Virus record (IMG/VR): IMGVR_UViG_3300020182_000040
Coordinates: 1-57,497 of that record
Direction: 5' to 3' (one strand)
DNA from: a virus
DNA: 57,497 bases
The notes under the pieces are model-generated. The model saw only the letters and a list, made by a program, of their open reading frames with translations. It had not been told where the DNA came from and ran no database searches. Positions 15,664 to 23,667 of the stretch are shown piece by piece (the first letter of the stretch is position 1; each line of letters opens with the position of its first letter). The translations under genes and the position numbers were made by a program.

Positions 15664-16959
15664 TTACCTTCCAAATTTTATAATACCCATTAGCTGGTTA
15701 ATTGCAGCAAAGGTACCTGTTAATTTATAAATTTTGCCCTTATATGTAAATACAATACCTTCAGTTGGAATAATAGACTCAATGCCTCCAATACGGTCAA
15801 GTCTTGCTAATTCAGCTTCAACCTTCGAGATTTGATCGATATTACCTCCTTTTTTAATCTTAGCTGCTTCATCTCTAAGCTCTTTATGTAGCCTTTGCAT
15901 TTCTGCACTTGGATTAGCTGCAACAAAATTAGAAGCATTTTTAAGAATAACACTTCCTAGTTCTAAGAAAAGATCTTCAAACGGTCTAATGTTTTCTTTA
16001 TATTTCTTCTTAACATCATTCTTATCGAATTGCTTAACTGCATCTGCCTGTTTTGGCGTAATAGTTTTAGCAAGACTTCTCATGTTTAGAGATTTCTTAT
16101 CATCGTATGCCCATCTTAATAGTAGGCCCTCTTTAATGTCTTGTGGAAGATCTCCAAATACAGATTCAATTTGCTCTCTCCACCACATTTCATGGTAACG
16201 AGAAACCTCATCAGCATCTGTTAAGTTATATTGTTTACGTAGGTCTTCTACCTTTTTAATAAACTTGTCTTTATTAGCTTCAAAATCTAAATCTTTACCA
16301 AGTTTTACAATTTGAGGTGGAATGAATGTAAATGTTTTACCAATAGTAGCCTCTACTTTATCGAGAGCACTTGCGATGCTCTTAGCTGGCTTTGTGTCTT
16401 CACCAATGATATTACCCTCACCGTCAGTTATCTTAATGCCGTGGAACTGTATTACATCACGGTCATAGTGAATAACGTTTGGGTTCTTTGAGTAGATTAA
16501 CTCCATATTCATGAAGTTCTTACCATTATCGAAATTCTCTTGATCTTTTGGTGAGATTTTAATTAGTTGAGACGCTAAATCCTCTGCAGCTAATTGGAAA
16601 GTGTCCTGAACAAGTTTACTAGGATGACCTTCAAACTTTTTCTTAAAGTCTTGCAGTGACATTGGATTCTTAAGCTCAGTTTTATTACGTGCAAACTTTA
16701 CCTCTCCATCCTGGATGGTTGCAAATACGTTTTGACCATCCGTCTTTTCAGTTGCTTCTTCTTCGAAGTTAAGTTCTCCTTTAAGACCTGCCTCGATTAG
16801 TTTTTTAAAGTCGCCAAACGTAAGAGATTTATCATCAAACGGGTGTGACATATGACCAGCAGCACCTCCTTCCATAACAAGTTGAGAATCTCTCCACTCA
16901 TTTAGGTCTTGGTTTGCCTTTTCAACTAAAAAGTCGCTATATGATAGTAATAATTTCAT
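15664..16959 (-). CDS. Ligase-like nucleotidyltransferase with capsid-targeting-like leader
   Basis: A 431-aa protein. It starts MKLLLSYSDFLVEKANQ (possible cut LVE/K). A conserved block GGAAGHMSHPFD follows at 31-42, of a kind I recall from other marine T4-like phages. The nucleotidyltransferase motifs are motif I EKTDGQ with Lys72, FARNKTEL near 89-96, MNMELIYS with Glu153, motif IV EGIVFTYKG at 400-408 and motif V YKLTG with Lys412. This is the order of ATP-dependent RNA/DNA ligases, but the substrate is unknown and no DNA-binding OB domain is obvious. It is the first gene after a hairpin terminator. With the next-but-two gene it makes a pair of ligase-like enzymes in the cluster. Confidence 0.8.
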   Translation of the reverse strand: MKLLLSYSDFLVEKANQDLNEWRDSQLVMEGGAAGHMSHPFDDKSLTFGDFKKLIEAGLKGELNFEEEATEKTDGQNVFATIQDGEVKFARNKTELKNPMSLQDFKKKFEGHPSKLVQDTFQLAAEDLASQLIKISPKDQENFDNGKNFMNMELIYSKNPNVIHYDRDVIQFHGIKITDGEGNIIGEDTKPAKSIASALDKVEATIGKTFTFIPPQIVKLGKDLDFEANKDKFIKKVEDLRKQYNLTDADEVSRYHEMWWREQIESVFGDLPQDIKEGLLLRWAYDDKKSLNMRSLAKTITPKQADAVKQFDKNDVKKKYKENIRPFEDLFLELGSVILKNASNFVAANPSAEMQRLHKELRDEAAKIKKGGNIDQISKVEAELARLDRIGGIESIIPTEGIVFTYKGKIYKLTGTFAAINQLMGIIKFGR

Positions 16960-16977
16960 TCAGTTACAAATATAATT

Positions 16978-17017
16978 AAAAAGTTTGACATAGAAAAATC
17001 TAGGCCAAACTTTTTTT
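16978..17017 (-). terminator. Terminator after 505-aa internal protein
   Basis: A 16-bp arm pair (16978-16993 with 17000-17015) matching at 14 of 16 positions, a short loop and T-runs on both sides. It would work on the minus strand after the gene at 17024-18541. Its symmetry means it could also act on plus-strand transcripts. Confidence 0.75.
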
Positions 17018-17023
17018 AATTTT

Positions 17024-18541
17024 TTATCCTAAAGATGATGTTAGCATACCAACAGCAGCTCCATAGTCTCCATCAGATTTTGAAAGAATACCATCAACTA
17101 CTTCTTGTGCTTTAGCATCATCAAAGTCTTCACCAAATGCTTTTTGAAGTACTGTGAATGCATACTCTTTAAATTCATCATCTGATTTTACTTCAGCTTC
17201 AGTAACTTTAGCCTCTCCCATTACTTCAACCTCTTCTCTTTCAGTTTCTTCAACATCTTCAGAGTCTCCGGATGGAGATGGATAACCAGCTGGATTTGTA
17301 TGTTCTCCATTGATTTCAGACTCATTTGCAAACTCTTCAGCATTCTCTTTATCATCAGCATCTACTCCTTTAAGTTTGTATGTTTTACCATCAACTTCAA
17401 ATTCGCTTTTACCTGCAGCAATTGCCTTTGCTCTTGCGGAACCAAATGCATTACCTTCAGCAATTCTTTCTTCCATTGTTTGAGCAGATTCATTAAAAGC
17501 TTTGTTGAATCTAGCCATTAAATCTTCAGCTTCTTTAGTATATCCAATTGAATCTAAGTACATTGCAGTACCTTCAACAATTGCTATACCTGAGAATTTA
17601 GCTGCACCTGATATAATACTACCGTTTGCTGCACAGATATCCATTAATTTACCTGCTGAAATTCTAATAGATGCATTATTTAATTCTGCAACCTTGACAT
17701 CGATTGAGTAAACTACGCCAGGAATTGCTCTTTTAGTTGCTGGGAGCTCTCTAGAAAAGTTAGCGTCAATCATTGCTTCTGCATATAATTCTCTAACAGC
17801 ACCGACATGATGTTTAACTGGAACACCTATAGCCTTTTTACTTAAAGCTGGATATTTCTCAAAGAATTTAACGTATGTTGTCATAACTCTTTTAGCATCT
17901 CTCTTACCAGTAACTACAACTGCTTCACCGATAAATGCTTCAAAAGCTGGAACCATATTATCATCTTCATAAGTATCAGCCATATACCATTTACCATCTC
18001 TCTCATCGTATAGGTAAATAAATTCTGCCCACGATTGTTTTGCATCGCTGATAAAATCTCTAATTGAACCAATGTTACCAGTTAATGGCTCATTTCCGTC
18101 ATTATAATAGTTAATTTTCTTTGGGTCAGCTTCTAGTCCAGATCCTGCACCATTTTGTAGAACTACATCAATGTTCTTTTTCTTAGCACCACTATAACCC
18201 TTTTGGATTAGGGGTAACATATTTTCTGGGTAACCATCGTAGTGCATATACACTGCTTCGATGTCTCCTGACTTCTTGCTTATTTTACCAAAGAAAGAAC
18301 GAGTACCTTCTGTTACAAGAGATAGTGATTCATTTAGATCAGTTCCGTCTAGTTTACCAAAGAATTCTTCTCTTTGATCTTCATCTAATTCTGAAACCTT
18401 AGTAACACCATACTCTGCAAGAAGATCTTTAAAACTTCTTACTGTTTCTTCTCTAGCAGCTTCTTTTTGTGCTTCAATTTCAGCTGAAACTTGCTCTTGT
18501 CTTATTTTTGCGTAGTCTTCAAATGAATGTAATTTAGCCAT
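17024..18541 (-). CDS. Putative head-internal protein with HxDGYPE-type region
   Basis: A 505-aa, very acidic protein. The N-terminus MAKLHSFEDYAKIRQE resembles the leader of its neighbours but is more diverged. A coiled-coil stretch follows (EIEAQKEAAREETVRSF), then possible cut sites LNE/S and VTE/G near residue 70-80. Residues about 93-180 contain YMHYDGYPENMLP and FIYLYDERDGKWY, a compact domain known from other phage and bacterial proteins but without an assigned function. Near the C-terminus is EFEVDGKTYKL, shared with the 718-aa protein, then an acidic linker and a helical end. A scaffold, core or packaged-cargo role is inferred. Confidence 0.75.
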   Translation of the reverse strand: MAKLHSFEDYAKIRQEQVSAEIEAQKEAAREETVRSFKDLLAEYGVTKVSELDEDQREEFFGKLDGTDLNESLSLVTEGTRSFFGKISKKSGDIEAVYMHYDGYPENMLPLIQKGYSGAKKKNIDVVLQNGAGSGLEADPKKINYYNDGNEPLTGNIGSIRDFISDAKQSWAEFIYLYDERDGKWYMADTYEDDNMVPAFEAFIGEAVVVTGKRDAKRVMTTYVKFFEKYPALSKKAIGVPVKHHVGAVRELYAEAMIDANFSRELPATKRAIPGVVYSIDVKVAELNNASIRISAGKLMDICAANGSIISGAAKFSGIAIVEGTAMYLDSIGYTKEAEDLMARFNKAFNESAQTMEERIAEGNAFGSARAKAIAAGKSEFEVDGKTYKLKGVDADDKENAEEFANESEINGEHTNPAGYPSPSGDSEDVEETEREEVEVMGEAKVTEAEVKSDDEFKEYAFTVLQKAFGEDFDDAKAQEVVDGILSKSDGDYGAAVGMLTSSLG

Positions 18542-18573
18542 TTGTAATATCTTATTTTTTGATTAACATACCT

Positions 18574-18581
18574 TTTATATA
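18574..18581 (-). promoter_or_regulatory. Candidate promoter element TATATAAA
   Basis: TATATAAA on the minus strand, about 33 nt before the ATG of the 505-aa gene. It overlaps the last codons and stop of uvsW. Confidence 0.45.
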
Positions 18582-20083
18582 TCTCCATCAAATTTAACCT
18601 TTTTGATGTCATATTTGAACTTTTGTTCTCTGTAAATTTTTTGTCTGGCCTTTGCATGTCGAATAAGATAGTTGTCCCAGTCTGGCGAACTAATATCGTC
18701 CACAAAATCAATGATTGTAACACTGTCCTTCGATTCATGTTGTCTCAATCCACGGCCAATCGATTGACGAATAATTACCTCACTCTTAAACGATTCAGTA
18801 AAGAAGATGTTGTGGATTTTCTTGATCGAGATACCAGTCGAGAAGGTACCATACGATGCGACAATAACAACTTCATTACCGGCTTCCATTTTCTTTTTGT
18901 ATTCTTCGCGTATGTCCTTGTCAGTTCCACCATCAACATAATAGATTGTCTTATCACTTTCCTGTCTAAGCTTTTCATATATCTTCTTACCATGCTCAAT
19001 GCGATGGAAAAGTACAAGGGAATTACCTCGTACTCTGGAAATAATGTTACAAATGAAGTTGAGGCGGCCTGGCGAATTGATGATATAATTTTGTTCAAAT
19101 TTAAATACGTCTTTGCTTTCATATTTATTAAATGCCATTTCCTTAAACGCGTTCTTTGCGCCTTCGGTTGCGTAGTCCATCTCAATAACTTTTACTCGAC
19201 AGTTTGCAATATAACCTTCATTCTGAAGGAAATTTGCACTTACTTCGGTAATTAGTGGACCAGTATAGGCCATTAGTGTTAGTCGATCCAGGGTTCCAGA
19301 CTTTGGTATAGTACCAGAAAGGCCATATCGATAGTCGGCATTTTTACACTTCGATAGGATCGTTTTAATTGACTGTGATTTTGCCTTATGTGTTTCATCA
19401 ATAATCACAGCATCAAATTGGTCAAAGTATTCGGCTTTCTTCTTAATTAATGATTGATAGGTACCAATCACTACGTTTCTACCAGCTCTGATCTTTTGAC
19501 CGCTATAAATTTGCTGAATCTTTATGTTTACCTGGTTTCGATAGTTATAATCTGCAAAATCTTCACTTGCTTGAATTACAAGTGAAACGTTTGGTACAAT
19601 AAACAGGATCTTTTCAGCCTTTTGTTTCTCTAAAATATATGCAACTGTTAAGAATGATATCAGTGTCTTACCAGCAGATGTTGCAAGCTCTGAGAGACAC
19701 TTTCTAAACTTTAAAATGTTATATGCAGCCTCGACTTGATAGTCACGAGGTGTAATGTCTGAATCTTCAAAGAAGTCTTCTACCCAACTTTGAAATGATT
19801 CTGGATTAATTTCACGGTCAAATAATTCACTAATGCCATTAATCTTTAGCTCGAACCTGTACTCTTTACAGACGTCCATCACCTCTTTCCAAAGACCTGC
19901 AGGAATCCACTTATCGTCCTTGATATAGGTAATGTAGCCGTCCCATACCCCTTTCTTGACCAAAGGGTTGAATCTCCACGATTCTATTCTCTTGGTCAAG
20001 GATATATTCAACTGTTCAAGCTCTAATGAAGTAGCATCATCAACTCTAAGTAGTTGTTTATTCTCTGTTAAACTGAGCTCCAT
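18575..20083 (-). CDS. uvsW: UvsW-like DNA/RNA helicase
   Basis: A 502-aa superfamily 2 helicase, almost exactly the length of T4 UvsW (503 aa). UvsW unwinds R-loops and branched DNA and helps switch replication from origins to recombination. The motifs in order are the Q-like TPRDYQVEAA at 111-120, Walker A ATSAGKT at 134-140, DETH at 229-232, SGTIP near 254 and motif VI QSIGRGLRQHE near 443. The N-terminal ~100 residues match the small UvsW N-domain by size. It is 26 nt after uvsY, as in the T4 uvsW-uvsY cluster. The stop overlaps a promoter-like element for the next unit. Confidence 0.95.
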   Translation of the reverse strand: MELSLTENKQLLRVDDATSLELEQLNISLTKRIESWRFNPLVKKGVWDGYITYIKDDKWIPAGLWKEVMDVCKEYRFELKINGISELFDREINPESFQSWVEDFFEDSDITPRDYQVEAAYNILKFRKCLSELATSAGKTLISFLTVAYILEKQKAEKILFIVPNVSLVIQASEDFADYNYRNQVNIKIQQIYSGQKIRAGRNVVIGTYQSLIKKKAEYFDQFDAVIIDETHKAKSQSIKTILSKCKNADYRYGLSGTIPKSGTLDRLTLMAYTGPLITEVSANFLQNEGYIANCRVKVIEMDYATEGAKNAFKEMAFNKYESKDVFKFEQNYIINSPGRLNFICNIISRVRGNSLVLFHRIEHGKKIYEKLRQESDKTIYYVDGGTDKDIREEYKKKMEAGNEVVIVASYGTFSTGISIKKIHNIFFTESFKSEVIIRQSIGRGLRQHESKDSVTIIDFVDDISSPDWDNYLIRHAKARQKIYREQKFKYDIKKVKFDGDI

Positions 20084-20109
20084 TCATAGGCACAGTTTTT
20101 TTATTTGCC

Positions 20110-20535
20110 TTACAGATCTTTTAATGCAAGTCTGTTTCGGATGGCAAATCCCATGTTATCTAGGGTCTTTACCGATTCTTTAAAGAAGTCTAATTGGTTC
20201 TGTAAATGTGAGAGCATTATGTTTTCATCAGCTAGGTCAGCTTCGATAAAACGGTCTTTTTGCTTCTCACTTAATTTATAGTCAAAATTATAGTACTCAA
20301 GATATTTTTCTCGGTACCTATCATTTATCCTTCTTTCTTGTTCCTTGATCTTCATGTTTATGTAAGCAATCTGATCAATGATAATTTGGCGGTTAGAGAG
20401 CACCATTGCAATAGTGTCCTCCATACCGTTGATATAACGAAGCGACTTAGAAAGATCTTGGATTTTTAAGGTCCATTCCTTTCTTTGTTCACTTAGTTTT
20501 CCATCAAGTGCTAAAATCTTTTCTTTATTCGACAT
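20110..20535 (-). CDS. uvsY: UvsY-like recombination mediator
   Basis: A 141-aa, strongly helical, charged protein. Length (T4 UvsY is 137 aa), composition and position beside uvsW support assignment as the mediator that loads UvsX onto gp32-coated single-stranded DNA. The helix QRKEWTLKIQDLSKSLRYI fits the DNA-binding N-terminal region, and the C-terminal helices fit the oligomerisation region. There is no sharp motif, so context carries much of the call. It lies 10 nt after the 71-aa gene and 26 nt before uvsW. Confidence 0.82.
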   Translation of the reverse strand: MSNKEKILALDGKLSEQRKEWTLKIQDLSKSLRYINGMEDTIAMVLSNRQIIIDQIAYINMKIKEQERRINDRYREKYLEYYNFDYKLSEKQKDRFIEADLADENIMLSHLQNQLDFFKESVKTLDNMGFAIRNRLALKDL

Positions 20536-20545
20536 CTAATCTTGT

Positions 20546-20761
20546 TTAAAACAACGAACCCTTATTACCTTTAATGAACTTACTAGCCTTTAACTTCTTC
20601 TTAAATTTTGGTTTTCCAAGATCAAGCTTCGGTACATCATGTTCGTATTCTGATGCGTTGAAATCTACCAGCATTCGCATACCTTTAAATCGGTCACGAT
20701 CACTATAAAAATCATCTAGATCCTTTTCAACCATATCTGTAATATCTTCTATATATACCAT
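20546..20761 (-). CDS. Small basic-tailed hypothetical protein
   Basis: A 71-aa protein with an acidic N-terminal half (IEDITDMVEKDLDDFYSD) and a very basic C-terminus (FKKKLKASKFIKGNKG). It overlaps the primase end by 13 nt and precedes uvsY by 10 nt, so it is part of the recombination and priming operon. The polarised charge suggests a small DNA- or protein-binding adaptor. No family is recognised. Confidence 0.75.
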   Translation of the reverse strand: MVYIEDITDMVEKDLDDFYSDRDRFKGMRMLVDFNASEYEHDVPKLDLGKPKFKKKLKASKFIKGNKGSLF

Positions 20762-21825
20762 AGATCTAACGAGCTAGAGGTGAAGTAGTCATCCAACTTT
20801 TTAATTGCTGGATTCTTTAACTCAAAACACTTGATAACTAAGTCGTTTAGATCCTTTATATCATATGTATCTAATTTATTTTCTTTTAAGAATTTAGACC
20901 ACATAAATACAGATCTTCCCTTTTTTAGTTTCTCAATCATTTTCTTTTTACCAGTATCGTCATTATCAAATAGATACCGGACCGTTGCCATTTCATCGAA
21001 CTCTTCAGTGTTACGACCTGCGGTTGCAAGTGCAATACTATTAGTCATGAATTTAGCATCAATTGGACCTTCAAACATTGTTACTGGACGCTGGAAGTTT
21101 ACTTGCATAATACCAAACAGTGTCGATAACTTTGTTACCTTTTCCAAATCTTCTTGTGAGAGCTCAAGTTCTTTACCAAGCTCTTCATATAGTTTAGGTA
21201 AATCATACGTTAAGTAACGACTACCTTTACCCTTCATTCTTCTACTTTGTGCTGACATAATCTTACCGTCTCCAGTAAAATTAAGAATCCATAAACGATT
21301 GTCCTTTGCACTAAATAAAAACTCTTCGCTCTTTTTATGAAGCAATCTATTTTTTAAGTAGAGCCAAATCCAATCTCCAGGTTCTATTTCTCTTGCACCA
21401 AATCCTTTTTTAAACTCATCAACTGTTATTGCTAAGTCACTTACACTTTGAAATACTGAGTGTGTTAGTGTATCTGCCTGTGAAGTTACAGACCTGTTGT
21501 GTTTGATATAGTCAATAATGGTAAATGAATCCTCTGAACTTGGGAGTCTTACCTCGTGGTCCTTTAAGAGAGTCTTTACATCAGTATGTGTTCCACAGTT
21601 ATAACAGTGATATTGAAGCGTGTCCCAATACATGTTACCGCGTTTCTTGGTATCATCACTATGCGAATCCCCACAATAAGGACATGCCATAGTAATTCTA
21701 CCAGGCATGTCCTTTAGCATTTGCTTGTTGGGACTTGAATGTGCTGTCAGACAAACGTCTTTCAGCGCTTTCATAATCTTTAGTTTAAGCTCTTGAGTTA
21801 TCTGTGGATTAGATGTCGAGGTCAT
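20749..21825 (-). CDS. 61: DNA primase, gp61/DnaG-like
   Basis: A 358-aa primase (T4 gp61 is 342 aa) that makes RNA primers with the gp41 helicase. It has an N-terminal zinc ribbon with Cys48-x2-Cys51 and Cys74-x2-Cys77 (CPYC and CYNC). A TOPRIM catalytic fold follows with Glu252-Gly253 (MFEGPIDAKF) and the acidic cluster DNDD at 287-290. The gene overlaps the gp32 end by 17 nt, putting single-strand binding protein and primase under one control. The start overlaps upstream coding sequence and has no Shine-Dalgarno, so coupling to gp32 translation is likely. Confidence 0.93.
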   Translation of the reverse strand: MTSTSNPQITQELKLKIMKALKDVCLTAHSSPNKQMLKDMPGRITMACPYCGDSHSDDTKKRGNMYWDTLQYHCYNCGTHTDVKTLLKDHEVRLPSSEDSFTIIDYIKHNRSVTSQADTLTHSVFQSVSDLAITVDEFKKGFGAREIEPGDWIWLYLKNRLLHKKSEEFLFSAKDNRLWILNFTGDGKIMSAQSRRMKGKGSRYLTYDLPKLYEELGKELELSQEDLEKVTKLSTLFGIMQVNFQRPVTMFEGPIDAKFMTNSIALATAGRNTEEFDEMATVRYLFDNDDTGKKKMIEKLKKGRSVFMWSKFLKENKLDTYDIKDLNDLVIKCFELKNPAIKKLDDYFTSSSLDLWYI

Positions 21826-22717
21826 TCAAGAAAGAATCTAAATCATCATCACTTGAAACTTCTGTAGTTGAACTGCTTGTTGGAGCAGCAACAGCTTCAG
21901 CAACTTTTTCTTTCTTTGGTGCCGACTTCTTTGGAGTTGATGAAGTTGAGATCTCAGAGATTGCATCTCCAGGATTCAAATACATTTTTAGTACTCCATT
22001 TACAAAATCACGAGTTTCACCATCCCATGCTTTGTAGTCGTAAGTTGCGAGTGAAGGTGCTTCATCAAGTTCTGCTTTGATTGCAGCCATTGATTCTTTT
22101 GTTCTTTCAGCTGGTTCACCATTAACGTTAACTGCTGATCGGGAAGATGAGAACTTAGACTTATCGTAGTTGTTGTATTCGCCTTGTCGTGTGATAATCA
22201 ACTCAAAGTTTTTACCTTCAAATAGGTCAAATACTTGTGTTGGTTCACCGAAGTCTGGCTTCAATTCAGCATCGATCTTTTCTTTGATCTTGTAACCGAA
22301 CTTGAATACTTTGTAAGTTCCTTCTAGTGCTGGATTCTGTGGATCCTTAATAATTTTGATTAGTGAGTAGTACTGCTGACGTCTTTTTAGTTTGTCAGAA
22401 GCTTTACGATCTACTGCACTGTCGCTGTTACGAAGTTTCCAGAATACATCTGCGATTGGGCATTTCTCACCAACTGTTGATGGAGAGTCTACCAATTTAC
22501 CGTTGCCATTAGCATCTGTTAGCCAATGTACGTACTTTTGAATCAGAGAATTACGTGGATTCTCAGGATTTGGAACGAAGCGAACTAACGCTTTGTAAGT
22601 TCCGTCTTTACCGTCATCAGCTGTTGGTTTGTAAACTTCATTTGCTGATGTTGTTGCTTGGGGTTGATGCGTTTCTACGTCTTCTACACCCAAATTGAAA
22701 ATGTCAAAATCTGCCAT
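21809..22717 (-). CDS. 32: Single-stranded DNA-binding protein, gp32-like
   Basis: A 302-aa protein (T4 gp32 is 301 aa) that coats single-stranded DNA and coordinates replication and recombination. The central OB-fold region is recognisable (QQYYSLIKIIKDPQNPA, then YKVFKFGYKIKEKID). The C-terminal tail is acidic (SSDDDLDSFLNDLDI), as used by gp32 to contact partners. In the zinc region His64 is kept and one Cys remains (Cys86), but the other two Cys expected from T4 are absent, so zinc binding is probably lost. It leads an operon with primase after a 296-nt upstream region containing a TATATAAA element. Confidence 0.9.
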   Translation of the reverse strand: MADFDIFNLGVEDVETHQPQATTSANEVYKPTADDGKDGTYKALVRFVPNPENPRNSLIQKYVHWLTDANGNGKLVDSPSTVGEKCPIADVFWKLRNSDSAVDRKASDKLKRRQQYYSLIKIIKDPQNPALEGTYKVFKFGYKIKEKIDAELKPDFGEPTQVFDLFEGKNFELIITRQGEYNNYDKSKFSSSRSAVNVNGEPAERTKESMAAIKAELDEAPSLATYDYKAWDGETRDFVNGVLKMYLNPGDAISEISTSSTPKKSAPKKEKVAEAVAAPTSSSTTEVSSDDDLDSFLNDLDI

Positions 22718-23013
22718 AATACTTAAAAATTACCTTTAAAAATGTTTAATTGTGTACTTTATATACCTCTAAATAACAATGTTTCACCGCCATAGGTTGA
22801 TACTAAATCTTTTTTAAAGCTGTCGCGCTTGAACGTTTCCTTCTAATTGAGGACCTAATTTAAAGATTATTGTATCGGACGAATGTTGGCTTGTAACATC
22901 ATCATATATTATATATCTAAGAAATGGGAAGTTTCACGCAAAAAGTTAGCACAATTTGAAACTTTTTTCTCAAAGGTGCATATAACTTTCAGGTCTTTGA
23001 AAGAGAGATAAGG
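22718..23013 (-). other. Upstream region of gp32, with possible gene remnant
   Basis: This 296-nt gap is the longest in the window. Near gp32 is a TATATAAA element (22758-22765). Two partly overlapping open stretches in different frames (22814-22933 and 22759-22842) read like a single small protein broken by a frameshift, but neither has an ATG. At the far end are A/T-rich inverted repeats (around 22929-22964) without a clear T-run. In T4, gp32 represses its own translation through its leader; whether this region does so is unknown. Confidence 0.4.
22758..22765 (-). promoter_or_regulatory. Candidate promoter element TATATAAA
   Basis: TATATAAA on the minus strand, 41 nt before the gp32 ATG. 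It is the same octamer as before three other leading genes. Confidence 0.45.
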
Positions 23014-23667
23014 TTACTTGGTTTCAGGGGTTGATATCATAGCTGCTAGGAAGAACGCGTCCACTAAATCATCAAGCGGCTTTGGTATCTTTTTCCCAAA
23101 CTCTTGTTCTTTAATCCAAGCATATAAGGGGCTCTTCTCTAGGTTTTCGTCCCCAATTCGATTCTCCAAAAAAGCCTCAAACAATTGTAACTTATTCATA
23201 TTTCCCTTTCCAGCAAATTTCTTAATTGAGGTCGGAGCGACAGTCATTAAGTCTTCTGGTCTTAAGGTTTTAAGAAGCTTTAGTTTTAGGATAGCGGCGC
23301 CAGCAGCCATATCAATTACATTATTAGTCCCCATCTTTGAGCCATAACTGGTACCCTCAAAAGCAATTGTAAAACCTTCTCCTTCGAAACAATCCTGTAA
23401 AACTAAATTGATAATATCATCTGCCATTCGGTCATATCTTTTGACCTTTGCAAGCTCAACACTTGAGAACTCTTCTTCTTTTGTAAAATCAGGCTGACTA
23501 ACGAGAGTAACGTCTTTTAAAAGAGACATCTCCTCTTGGAGCTTTTGCTCCTTCTTTGACCCAGTACCAGGTTTCATATAAGCGATGAAGTGGTACTTTT
23601 TACTCTTATCATTATATAGACAAATCCCTGGAGAATTTAGGGAAAAGTCGATTGCTAGGTAATTCAT
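23014..23667 (-). CDS. RuvC-like Holliday junction resolvase
   Basis: A 217-aa RNase H-fold nuclease. Asp7 lies in the first strand (LAIDFSLNSPG), Glu104 in the second core strand (IAFEGTSYGS), and Asp199/Asp200 and Asp203 in the last helix (PLDDLVDAFFLA). This is the acidic quartet order of RuvC and related resolvases. It would cut branched recombination intermediates before packaging, the job done in T4 by the unrelated endonuclease VII. It starts immediately after the preceding stop. The gene lies at the boundary between tail and replication genes. A different RNase H-fold nuclease cannot be excluded. Confidence 0.82.
   Translation of the reverse strand: MNYLAIDFSLNSPGICLYNDKSKKYHFIAYMKPGTGSKKEQKLQEEMSLLKDVTLVSQPDFTKEEEFSSVELAKVKRYDRMADDIINLVLQDCFEGEGFTIAFEGTSYGSKMGTNNVIDMAAGAAILKLKLLKTLRPEDLMTVAPTSIKKFAGKGNMNKLQLFEAFLENRIGDENLEKSPLYAWIKEQEFGKKIPKPLDDLVDAFFLAAMISTPETK

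Noticed and set aside
18775-19185. Minus-strand frame of 136 codons inside uvsW
   Set aside because: It is in another frame of the same strand within uvsW, with Arg/Ser-rich low-quality composition.
18623-19255. A 210-codon open frame on the plus strand, antisense to uvsW
   Set aside because: It lies wholly within uvsW, whose motifs (ATSAGKT, DETH, motif VI) are on the other strand, and its product has no domain or plausible leader.
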